Part shown: positions 49,301 through 61,300 of the stretch, one piece after another
How the letters are laid out: each line of letters starts with the position of its first letter
Numbering within the stretch: the first letter of the stretch is position 1
DNA from: Asterias amurensis
Taxonomy: Eukaryota; Echinodermata; Asteroidea; Forcipulatida; Asteriidae
Direction: 5' to 3'
Assembly: GCF_032118995.1 (NCBI RefSeq)
Contig: NC_092660.1
Location: forward strand, 2,309,501 to 2,373,500
Length of the DNA stretch: 64,000 nt
Position numbers and translations under genes: made by a program
Notes under the pieces: model-generated
Told to the model about the DNA's origin: nothing
What the model saw: only the letters and a program-made list of their open reading frames with translations
Databases searched by the model: none

Positions 49301-52300
49301 TGTTTTGTTTTGAAAGGCATATTGTGAGAAATATGTTTTAAAAGTAAAACATATTGATCCACACAAATATGCCTTGAAATTGCATGGTTTTTTACTTTAA
49401 TTTAGCAAACTAACAAGGTCAGCCAATTTTAAGGCATTATTGTGTGAATCATTCTATTCTACATGTACTTTTATAACATCTTTCCAACCATATGCATTTT
49501 ACGACTAACGGTTTGCATTGAGTAGAAATTGGGCCGACAGCATCATACAGATATTCTTGCCTGCATTTTGGGGGTCAATGACCTTGTGTGTTAGACATCA
49601 TCGAGTAGAGATCCAATTATTGCCATCATGCAATCAGGGAGATCAATTTTTCTCCGAATTACGGAGAAATCCCTAGGGTCGATTTCAAAAAGCAATCAAA
49701 TCCATCGTAAGACAACCTGTCAGCATTACCATAGTGATTTTCATTGTGACATCACACTTCACTAAGCAACAACAATTGATTTGCAGTTAAGATCAATCTT
49801 GGCTCTTTGTGAAACCGGCCCCAGGTAACAATACTACATATGACATCAAAGCAAAGGACTCACGTCAAAAGTAGACATTTCTGAAAGTTCATCATTTTGC
49901 CTGAGGACGATTCGGATCTCCTTGGGGAGAGGCTCCAGGTCCATCGGATGGATCAGGACGATCCTGACCTGGTTCCTCTCCGTCGTCAGGGCAACGCTTA
50001 TCATCTCATCATCGGTCAGCTCACCCCACAAGAACGCGGCTTCACGCGACTGAATCTCCTCTTGGATCTCACTGCCGAGGCGGAGCTTCATCTTGGACAG
50101 GGCCGGGTACTCGGTCAACTGAGGGAAGGTCAACTGGAAATCCGCGGTTTTCTTGGGGCTGTTCTTGTCCCAGTTGCACATTAAGTTCATCTGTTTACAT
50201 ACAGGGAAAGAACAATGAATCATCATTAAAAGAATTACAAGAACAATAATCTGGGCACAATTAATAATAATAATAACCCATTTTTGGTAACGCTTTTCAC
50301 ACCCGAAGGGCGTCCCACAGCGCTTCACATTAGTACCCCTGGTCACTGGGCCTTAAATCACTCCTTAAACCATCTCAGCTCCCTGGTAGGGAGTATGCAG
50401 CCTGTGCAACATTAGTTATGCGCTATTCAGCTAAATCAATCACAAGAACTATCTCTGCCCTCACAGGTACCCATTTACCCCTGGGTGGAGAGAAGCAATT
50501 ATAGTTCAGTGTCTTGCTCAAGGACACAAGTGTCATGACCGGGATTCGAACTCACACTCCGGTGAACAGAATCAGCAGAGCTTGAGTTTGATGCTCTTAT
50601 CCGCTTGGCCTCGACACCCCATATAGCTGTTAAAGACACTGAACATGTTTTGGTCATTGTAAACCGCCAGTCTTCTCACTTGATGTATCCCAACATATGC
50701 ATCAAAAAACAAATTTGCGAAAATGTGAGCTTCAATTGGTCGTCAAAATGGACCGTCAAGCAGGTTTATGACATTGGACCTCAGTCTTACTGTACTGCTT
50801 TTTGTTACCTTAAGTTAGATTGGAAATCTCACATGAATGTAAAGGGAGGGTATACCATTGTTTTATAATGTAAGGTTTTGACAACTCCTTCAAAGTAATG
50901 TGGTTTTATAGACTGGAATTAAAAAAAATTTAATCTCATAATGAAATTTCTCAATTTTAATAAAATTCAAAGAAAAAAAATACTTGCCATTCGAGATTCA
51001 GAGATTTGCAGGTCTGTGTTGAGATTACAACCAGATTCGCCTGAGCCGTAGCGGGTGACGACCACGAAACTTCTGTCAGGCATATAGGTGTTGGTTATGC
51101 TGAACTCAGTATTATAGGTAATTGACTCCGTCTCGGTTGAACCAGACAAAATGTAGAAGTTGAACTTAACATTCTCACCCTCGGACGGTTCGATCGTCAA
51201 ACTGACTTCTTTGGTGTCTGTATTGTAGTTGTACACAGTGGTGATGGTCAATGGCTCGAAGTCTTCAGAGCTAAGAACGAGAATGGTTGTGTGGACCTCG
51301 TCGAACAAGTTGACCTTAGTGTATGATAGGTCAACCTCGGCGATAGGCTTGGGCTCGGAGCCGCGGTACAGCTTCACGTTGGGGTTGAAGGAGTTGACGG
51401 CCTCGTTGTAAACAGTGTGGAGGCGGTAACGTCGCTCCAGAAGCTCCACGTTGGTGTCCACGTCGTACAGCTTCATGCTCCCATCGGATTCATCCTTGGC
51501 GAGAACGGAGAAGCTGAAGAGGGTGTTCTGGGAAACAGCAACGGAGAAAGTTGTCGAGACTGAGGTGTCCATGGTGTACACCACGATGACATCAGTCTGG
51601 ATAGTGTTATCGGGAGAGGTGAGCAAGAGAGTTGCGCTGTGAGACTTCTCCTCCTCTCTAGTATCGTTGGTGTACGTGATTGAGACTTCAAATTTCTCTG
51701 TGGTCAGGACACCGTTGGTTCCAAACTCGATTGAAGAAGCTCCCTGGAGAGTACCTGCGTTGAGGTCAAACTTAAGCATGTTGGAGGAAGTAACAGTGCG
51801 CTGAATGATCTCGAGGGTGACCGTAAGATCTTTGTGTGTCACGGCGCCGTTGCTCTTGTCCTGAAAGTTGATCACCATACCCAACGGGCGCTCCTGGTTG
51901 GGGAAGTACATCAAGCGGGTATCAATGTTGGTAGTTGCTGAGCCCTCGTCAACGGTTACGTTGAAGCTGACATCTTTGCAAATGGCAAGAGGTGTTCTGA
52001 GGATGACCTTGAGCTCACGGCGGTACATGAAGTCTTCGTCTACCATTTCCTTCAAGTCGTATTTCACTCCGGCAAACAGGATGGGTTGCTTCTTCCTAAA
52101 TAGGGACACGTGATGGTCATGGTTACCATCCCGAACGCTGACCACAATTTTGTAGCCCATTTCGGGGAGAGGCTGCGACATGTTTTGACTTGTTTCATAG
52201 ATGATGAAATAGCGACCCGTTTCATAATCCTTACTGTACTCGTAGTCAGTGCTTTGAGAATAAAACAGCTCGTTGTTTAAGGTGCCTGTGTGCACCGAGT

Positions 52301-55300
52301 GCTGTTTGCCGGCAGACATCATTGAAGAAGCGGAGTACATGAGACGGTAGTTTTTGTTTGGAATGTCGATCAAGAAAAAGGCGTTAATGTCTGTTCTGGG
52401 TTTACCTTCCTCTGTAGAGACAGCGGAGTCCATACCGATTGCGAAGACCTTGGCTGTCCCCATAGTGATGTTGAAACCAAAGTCCTTATTTTTAAGGGAA
52501 TCGTGAAAGTTTACTGCGACCGAGATTGGACTGGCTGGACTAGTAACGTTGAATGAAGCCACTAGGTCTCTGTCTTTGGCAAACTCAGTGCTACGGTCAG
52601 TGAAATCAAAGTGATACGCAACAAGCTGCTGCTCAATAAGGGACATTGAGGCGCCTGATGAGACATCAGAATCTTGCATCCAGACGAACCAGTTGGTTGA
52701 GAAGCTTCCAAGAGGGTAGGTCAAGACGGATGAGATGTTGTGAGCTTCAAGATTTGCCTCCTCGTCAGATGTTGGAATGTAGCTGGAGTCCAGGGACGCC
52801 ATCTGATCTTTCCAGTGAAGGGTGGTGTTAAGGATCATCTTCTCGGACTTGACGAACTCCCATCCCTGTTTGACTGCGTATCTCCACGTCTCAGAGCTCA
52901 TGGAAGCCTCAAAGGCACCCTTGTTAGGTCCAGCGACGGCAGTGTGCGTGGATAGGACGGCTTGGATGATCTGCTTCTCCGAGGTGTTGTTCAGGATAGC
53001 GAAGGAGAAGTCAACAGGGTGGGTCTCATTGCGGACAGTGTGCTGCTGGATCTCGATGTTGATGTTGTTGGCTGGGTTGCGAAGCTTGAAGTTCAGGTTT
53101 TCGTTCATCCTGGATTCGGAGGACTCCCATGTCAACAGATGTCCCATAACAACCTGAAAATAATGGGTAAAACTGTAGAAATTGAATCAATTGAGTATTG
53201 ACCCCTTGCACGCTCATCACAAGTGGTGACTGTGCCACGCTCACTATTTTGGCAATAGGTTTACCAGTAAATGCTGCGTCGCCTAAAAAACGCACTTCAC
53301 TGAAAATGGCACAGTGACATTGCCCACCAGTATGGCGCATCCAAGATTGTTCTGATGACGAATGGTGAATTGGGTCAATACCCCAATACAATGTTTGCTT
53401 GCTGAGATGGGGTTTATAATGTTTTGTACACCATGGAAGGGTACTCTTTACCCCTGCGGGTGTACAAACCCCATGGACACCCTCAAGGAGCGTCTAATAG
53501 TTGTTTTTCATAACCATGGTAAAAAGATTTGTCTTTGATGGAGACAAGCTGTTGTCATCCTTCAACACTATTATGAAATTGACAATGTTAAAAAAAGCAG
53601 ACAACAGAGGGAACAAAATGTGAACGTGTTTAAAATCAGGGCTGTTAAAACTTCCTGGGGGCAAGATTGAGATAAAAGCTTAACGTTTGTGGTATGGAGG
53701 CTGTTCCATATGGTTTTAATTTTGTCTTACGGGGGTTTAAAAACAATGGATTTCTGGTTAAAACAGAGAAATCACATCCCTGTTAAGACAGAATATAATA
53801 TTCAGATTAGAGTGGGTTACCTTATTGTCCTGGCTGCACTCTTCTCCGTTGTAACGATAGCAGAGTTTGCTGGTAGCCTCAGAGAGACCGACCCTTCCGT
53901 TGTATTCCGTCTCAAACAGGAAGCTCAAGAGAGGGAAGCGACTGAACGTCCATTCGGTCTTCAAGTCCCACTCAGTGTTACCCTGCATGAAAAAAAAAAC
54001 CCAGATTAATCAACATCATAAAATACAGATATTCAGTTTAAAGGCACTGGACACTATAGGTAATTACTCAAAATAATTGTTAGCATATAAACTTACTTGG
54101 TAACTAGCAATGGGGAGCTGTTAATATAAAACATTGTGAGAAAGGCTCCCTCTGAAGTAACATAGTTTTAGATGAAGAAGTAGTTTCTCACTTCAGCCGA
54201 GGTCTCGAATTCAAGCATCTGAAAGCACACGCATTGTGTAACAAGGGTGTTTTTTCTTCAATTATTTTCTCACAACTTTGACGACCATTTTAGCTAAATT
54301 TTTCACAGGTTTGTGATTTTATGCATTTGTTAGATGGCTGGTCTTCGACAATTTACCATAAGTGTCCAATGCCTTTAACTAGCAAAATATTTAACTGTCT
54401 TTACTGTGCCTTGAACACCCAGTAGGGTGGATAAGTGCACATTACAAGTCTTTTTTATTATTATTTTTTTTTTTAAACTAACTATTCACCTCTATGGTCT
54501 TGTTGGTGTACTTGGTGCTAATGACGACCTCCTTAACGTTCTTTCCGTTGACGCGTCTCAAGGCATTCACATCAACCGTAATGATGTTATCTCTCTTCTG
54601 TTTCTGCCATGCTGCTGACACGTTGAGGTTGACGTAGCGGCCGCTGATCTGCAAGTCCGTGCTGTATCGTAGCTTCTTCATGCTCTCGGTCTTCACAACA
54701 TCACCTGAAATAAGTCAAAGACAGAATCTCTACTAGTTAAAAATGTTCTTGGTATCGATCAATGGAGAGCTGTTGATAGTGTAAAACATTGTAAGAAACG
54801 GCCCAAGCATCTGAAAGCAAACAACAACTTGTGCAACGGATTGATGAAACCCAGCCTACATCCGTTTGGACTGTAAAGGGGGTAACCCTGTTTCAGCCCT
54901 AGGAGTAGGTGGCAACCGCCTCTGAAAAAAAAATTGTAGCCCTCACCTTCAAGTGACCTTCAGGGCTTGTGTGTCTGGCGACTTGCATAAAAAAAATTTA
55001 AAAAAAAAGTTAGCTGGGTAGCATTTGTTCTTGTAGCAGGCTTTATGGACTTAGGCCGTGATGTGCTGCAAAACACCCCCATTCTGAAACACCTTCACGT
55101 GCTCAATGTATTAATTTCAAGCTGATGCTTATTGTCCCCAAAGCACTTTAAGGAAATGGACTCAGCCGTGCTGCTAATTTTTCCAGTTTGATAGCCCGGC
55201 AGGCTAGTGGAAAAATAACCCAAAAGTCAATATCACAAACAGCATAACTGTGCTGACGGTGTTGTTAAGTTTGTGTCGTGACTCAAGACATATTATGTGT

Positions 55301-58300
55301 TTTTCGGGCTACCAAAATCTCATCAGGGCTGCTAAAAATTCTTGGTTACAAGCCCTGCTGACTACCAAGAAAATACACTTGATTTCGAACCCTGGACTTG
55401 CAGATGAGAAGACGAAGCCTGTACTCACCTGAAATAGTCACCAGGGCTGTTTTAGGGCTGTCCAAGGACATCCACAGGGCCACCCGAGTCTGATCACCGT
55501 CACGGACGGCGATGGAGCTTCGGTATTTGACCACGTTGCCGCTGGGGCTGGTTATGTCCATACGTGGGTAGAAATTAATGACTGGGTCACCGTCGACTAC
55601 CTCTGGTCTTGATTCAACCTCAGCGTCCAGGTTGTACACGTTGGTTTTGTCCATAGTCAGAGCAACCTCCAGCTTGCGGAGCAACTCGTCGTTGAACATC
55701 TTACCTGTATAATAAAACAACGTAAAATTTAAACAGGGAATCTATGGAAACACTAAACAGACACTTGGCAAGTGTACGTACAAACACAGACATGCGAGCT
55801 CTGGTTGTATAGACTCAGCCGTCTTTACACACCTGAACAGTAGTAAATTTCACTAGTCACCCAAGTATAATAATAATAATAATAATAATAATGAAGCATT
55901 TGTTAAGGCAGACTGCATCTAAACCATTCAAAAGCGCCGGTCAAGATAGAAAAAGTTACGATTGGTAAGTGGTGGGGAAAGCAAATGTGAACAGGTGTGC
56001 GTTCAGTTGCTGTTGAAATAAGGGAGATGTTTTCAGGATAGTGGTATTATAATTTAGGCCCGGTCACACAGGCCTCAATAACAAGTTCGTAAACAAGAGC
56101 GTTAAAAATGCACGATGAGTTGAATAAGCGTGGGCGTATTTTGCGTGGAGCAACTCTCTTTGCGTCGTTTTCATTATCGCTGCAGTGTGACTCAGCCTTA
56201 AGGCGTTTGTTGATACATACCGTGTAGATCAAGGGTCTTGAAGGGTGAGATAACATTGAGGCTCATGTCCTTCTCGTTGCGATTGTAGGTGAAGTCCAAT
56301 TGGAAGGTGCGTGGGTTATCAGTGTCTGGGGCTCCCATCATCAGATGGAACCTGTCTGTGATCTGAACAACATTCTTCACACTCTCCTGCGACAATAAAA
56401 GACCAGAGTTATTTTTAACTCTGAGCCATAAAATTAAGTTAAAATGGGATCAGCCTTTAAAGGAACACGTTGCCTTGGATCGGTCGAGTTGGTCTTTGAA
56501 AAGCGTTTGTAACCGTTTTTTATAAAATGCATATGGGTAGAAAGATGTTGTAAAAGTAGAATACAATGATCCACACAAACATGCCTCGAAATTGCGTGGT
56601 TTTCCTTTTACCTCGTCGACTAACACGTCGGCCATATATGGGGGTCAAAATTTTGACTCCCATAAATGGCCGACCATGTTAGTTCGCAAAGTAGAAGGAA
56701 AACCACGCATTTTCGAGGCAAACTTGTGTGGATCATTGTATTCTACTTTTAAAACATCTTTCCAACCATATGCATTTTATAAAAAACGGTTAAAAACGCT
56801 TTTGTTTTGACCAACTCGTCCGATCCAAGGCAACGTGTTCCTTTAAGTTAAAATGGGATCAGCCTTTAAGCTTTGAAGTGACAGTTTCCCAGGAAGTAAG
56901 TAGAGTCAGTTTTTCATGAAGTGAGAGATGGGCAAATGTTAAGGAAGTGAGAAAGGTGCATTTTATTATAAAGTGAAAATGGGCCATTTTTTCTTGATGT
57001 CAGAGAGAGGGCAGTTTTCCAGGAAATGAGAAAAAACAAATGTTTTTTTATGAAGTGAGAAAGGGCAATTTGTTTTCATGAAGTGAGAAAGGGCCATTTT
57101 CTTCCTTAAGTTAGAAAGGGCCATTTTTTTTCCTGAAGTGGGAGGGGCAGTTTTTCAAAAAGTCAGGGAGGTGCAATTTTTCAGGAAGCGAGTAGGTGAG
57201 GGTCAGTTACTCATGAAGCTAGCGGGGATCACTTTCCCAGGAAGCAGGTGAAGGTCAACATTCTCAACTCTTCACAGTACCTAGCCTTCTAAAAAGAAAA
57301 TGCAAGAAAAAAAAAGACTTTTTATAAAACCAACAATCAGCCTTGCGTTGAATGAAAGCTCTTACCGTGTCTTTGTCGTATGATCCTTCAATTTTCCATG
57401 AAGTGAGTGAGGGGTCAGTCTTCTCGATGGTGACCAACATTCGGCCTGGTCCGGTCAAGGGGTACATCGGAGTTCCTTTCTGTTCAAATTGAAGCAACCA
57501 GACAAAACAAGTTATTGGTTGATAAAATTTCCTCTTTTTTTTCTTCTTTTTCCCGAGAAACATTTGTTTGGGGTGGGGGGATGTTTGGTGGGAGGATCTA
57601 TATGCTTCAAAAAGATTGACTTAAAGCGCTGGTTACTATTGGTAATTACTCAAAATAAATAATAGCATAAAAACTCCCTTGGTATCAAGCAACAGAGAAC
57701 AATTGTGAGAAAAGACTCCCTCTGAAGTAACATACTTTTGGGGAAAGAGATTTTTCACTTAAGTATTCAAGACTTCAGCTGTGTATCTGAAAGCACACAA
57801 GTTGTGCAATGAGTATGTTTTTTTCTTTCATTATTCTCTTGCAACTGCGATAAACAAATAGAGCCCAAATTTTCAATATGTTGGGATACACCCAGTGAGA
57901 CAACTCGTCTTTGACAATTACCAAGGGTCTCCAGTGCCTTTAAGATGCTTATGGGTGAATTCTTTATTTTAAACTGCTGCAATGGTTATGTTGAACCTAC
58001 CCTGGCATAAGACTTGGGCAAGGCAAGCTCGGAGCAAACCTGGACACCAAAGTATTTAGTTATTCCCGATCCTGAGCAGTATGAGAGGTCAAGGCGCTCT
58101 GGGATTCCTGGCATGGCGTAGGATTCATCTTGACGTCTCAGGTATATGTTGGAGCTGCAGTGGGACGGAGAAAACATTTTGGTCAAGATTTGAAATGAAA
58201 GTGATCTTACTCATTCCTGTGCACCCCTTGAACTGATGCAGAGTATAATTCATGAAAAAAATAAAAAATACAGGCTAGAAATTACACATAGGCCATGCCG

Positions 58301-61300
58301 GTGTGGCGGTTTCAGTCTTCCGCCGTGTTCAGTTTTCCGGGTGACGTAGTCGGACATATCAACACGTTGTTCGAACAGTTTTAGCTTTCCGGCGTGTTCA
58401 GTTTTCCGGGTGACCTGTCAGATACCGCCGCGAGTACCCTGTAGTTCTCTCAGCAGTGACCCCAAATTGTTTATATTACGATTCTTTTCTGTGTAGTCAC
58501 ATAATCTCTTGCCCCACTCTTTACATATATTCATGGGTACAACTTTAGGCAGGTCACAATCAGCTTGCATATAAAACAACTCATACGATCCACGCGTTTG
58601 CCGCTAGTTGTACTCCACTCGTGAACGCCGCCATGACAGCTACCGGAGGGTAATGGACGACTCAATACGGCACTAAAAATGGACTACTTTCGCTTGCTGT
58701 GCGCAGGCATCGCATGACGTAATGCTACCGTATTTGGTCATTCGGAAAACTGAACACAGCGGAAAGTTGAAACCGCCACACTGGCCATGCTCTCACTTGC
58801 CCCAGTTCTTGGTTTTGGTGCACTTAAGAAAGTTCCCCATAGGTTTTAGGAGTGTCCAATGGAAGTGCCCTTTGCAAATTGTAGCCAGAGGCAGCTCCAA
58901 AAATTAAAAATTCATCTCCCTACCTGACATCGATGATGTTCTGTTTATTCTCTGGTACATCCAGCTTCAGTTCAAATGCCTTTCCGTCGGTGAATTGAAT
59001 CTTTCCACCGAGGGAGACAGACGAGTGGAGACGACCGATGTGGTTCAATCCGGAGCGAGTCGTACGGGCCATCACTTCCATGCTGGTACTGATCTCAACA
59101 GCCGCACTGAAGACAAGAAAAAATAAACATGTGAGAAACTTATTTCTTTTACCCAGTGTATGTGGCTAGAGGCCTTCCCGATCCTGCCTTAAACCTTTTA
59201 GAGACCATAGCGGCCAGTAGCGGAGGTGATGGGCTGTTCAGAAAAAGAACTGGACTCTGAGCGCTAAGTGCGAAAGCAGGAAAATTTGCAAGCATGGAGG
59301 CCAATTATTAACATTTATCTTTGGTTTTAAAGCCCTTCTCTGCAATCTGGGCGCTAATAGGTTATATATATTTTTTTTTTTTTTTGGGGGGGGGGGCGGG
59401 GTTGGATAAAAAAACCTTAACTTTTTTAAGGGCAAAACCAGACGGAATACCATTTATTAATAGAGTACACATCCCTGCTTGTATCAAAATGCCCGTAGTG
59501 GCTGCAAACCACTGCAAGATTTGACCTTTTTCCATTCACACAAAGAGGTCAAAGTAAAGGTTGTGTCGGGATGTGAAATTTTTGAAATATTTTTAATAAT
59601 GGTCCTCAAAGTTGCAAGAGAATAATGAAAGAAAAACACCCTTGTTGCACAAACTTGTATGCTTTCAAATGCCTAAAAAAAAAAACTTCAGGCCTGAAGT
59701 CTTAAAATATAAGAGTGGACAAACTCTCTCTTTCGCAAAAACTGCTGAACTTTTGAGGGAGCCGTTTCTCGCAATGTTTTACACAATCAACAGCTCACTG
59801 CATTGCATGTTACCAAGTAAGCTTTAATTCTAACACTTATTTTGAGTAATAACTAACAGTGTCAAGTGCCTTTGTGGAAAAAAGAAAAGCTTATTTGTGT
59901 ATACGTTTAAAGAGTATCTTACCTTGGCTCGATGATACCGCTGATCTCAAAGCTCTTCTTGGGCATCAGGACTCCGCGAATGTCGACCTTTCCTTCAGTC
60001 CTGATTTTCATGGAGACGGTTCCGTTGATGGCCAACTTCAGGGGAAGACCAATGACTGTTGGAATACTCCAGGAGTTGTCCGTCAGCACGGCATTCTTAA
60101 TTATCTCATGAGTCTGCTCCTTAGCCAAACTCATCAACATCTGAAGATTTTGAAGTAGTCAAAAAAAAACCTCGGTAGTCAAGTTGGTAAGACACTGCTC
60201 TAGAATTGCAAGGAGGCAACCTCGATAGTCTCGTTGGTAAGACACTGCTCTAGAATTGCAAGGGTCGTGGGTTCGAATCCCACCCGAGTAAAATGCCTGT
60301 GATATTTTTTCACAGGACTCGGGAAAGTACTTAGTATACAGTGCTAACACACATCGGTGTATGGGTAAAAAACAAAAATTAAAATACAAAAAAAAAAAAT
60401 TGAAAAAAAAAAAAAAAAAAAAAAAAACACCTCACCAACAACTTTTAAAGGCAGTGGACACTATTGGTAATTACTCAAAATAATTATTAGCATAAAACCT
60501 TACTTGGTACAAGTAATGGGGAAAGGTTGATGGATATAGCATTGTGAGAAACGGCTCCCTCTGAAGTAATGTAGTTTTTGTGAAAGAAGTAGTTTGCCAC
60601 AAATTTGATTTTGAGACCTGAGATTTAGAATTTGAGGTCTCAAAATCAAGCATCTGAAAGCACAAAACTTCAGGTGACAAGGTGTTTTTTCTTTCATTAT
60701 TATCTGGCAACTTCGACGACCAGCTCAAACTTTCTAAGGTTTGTTATTTTATGTACATGTTGAGATACAGCTAGTGAGAAGACTGATCTTTAACAATTAC
60801 CATAAGTGTCCAGTGTCTTTAAGGAACATTACAGAATTGGTAAGAAAAAACCTAAAACATCCCTTGAAATATATCTGTCTGAAATGTCATGTTTGATAAG
60901 AAATAAATAAAACTCATTTCCTCCTGTGAAGTTAATCGCTCAGTGAAAGTTTTTATTCATTTTTTTTTTTTTTTTCCCACTATTTTCTCGTGACTCAGAT
61001 GGCGGATCTATTTAAACTTCTACAGGTTTGCCAATGTAAGTACATGGTGTACATTATAGTCCTAGTACATTAAGCCTAAGCTTCTTCTAGATTGGGGCCT
61101 TTGATACTTTTCAGAAAAGTGCGTGTTATTAATGTTGCATTATTTTAATAAAAATAGAAACGATAAAAATCAAATGTCAACACCTACCTTCAGTGGGTTG
61201 ACGCTTGACTGCATCTCGGTGAAGCGTGTCTTGATCTTTTCAATGTCCAGGTATCCGAGCTCGCTACCAAACATCTTGAAGTACATGGATGCATCTGGCT

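Noticed and set aside
50967-50987. Continuation of the 726-codon frame past exon 12 (ASIFFL then stop)
   Set aside because: It lies in the intron. The splice to exon 13 restores a conserved frame only if the exon ends at 50988.
60229-60300. Functional tRNA gene
   Set aside because: A and B boxes are present, but acceptor and anticodon stems pair badly and a SINE body plus poly-A tail follow.
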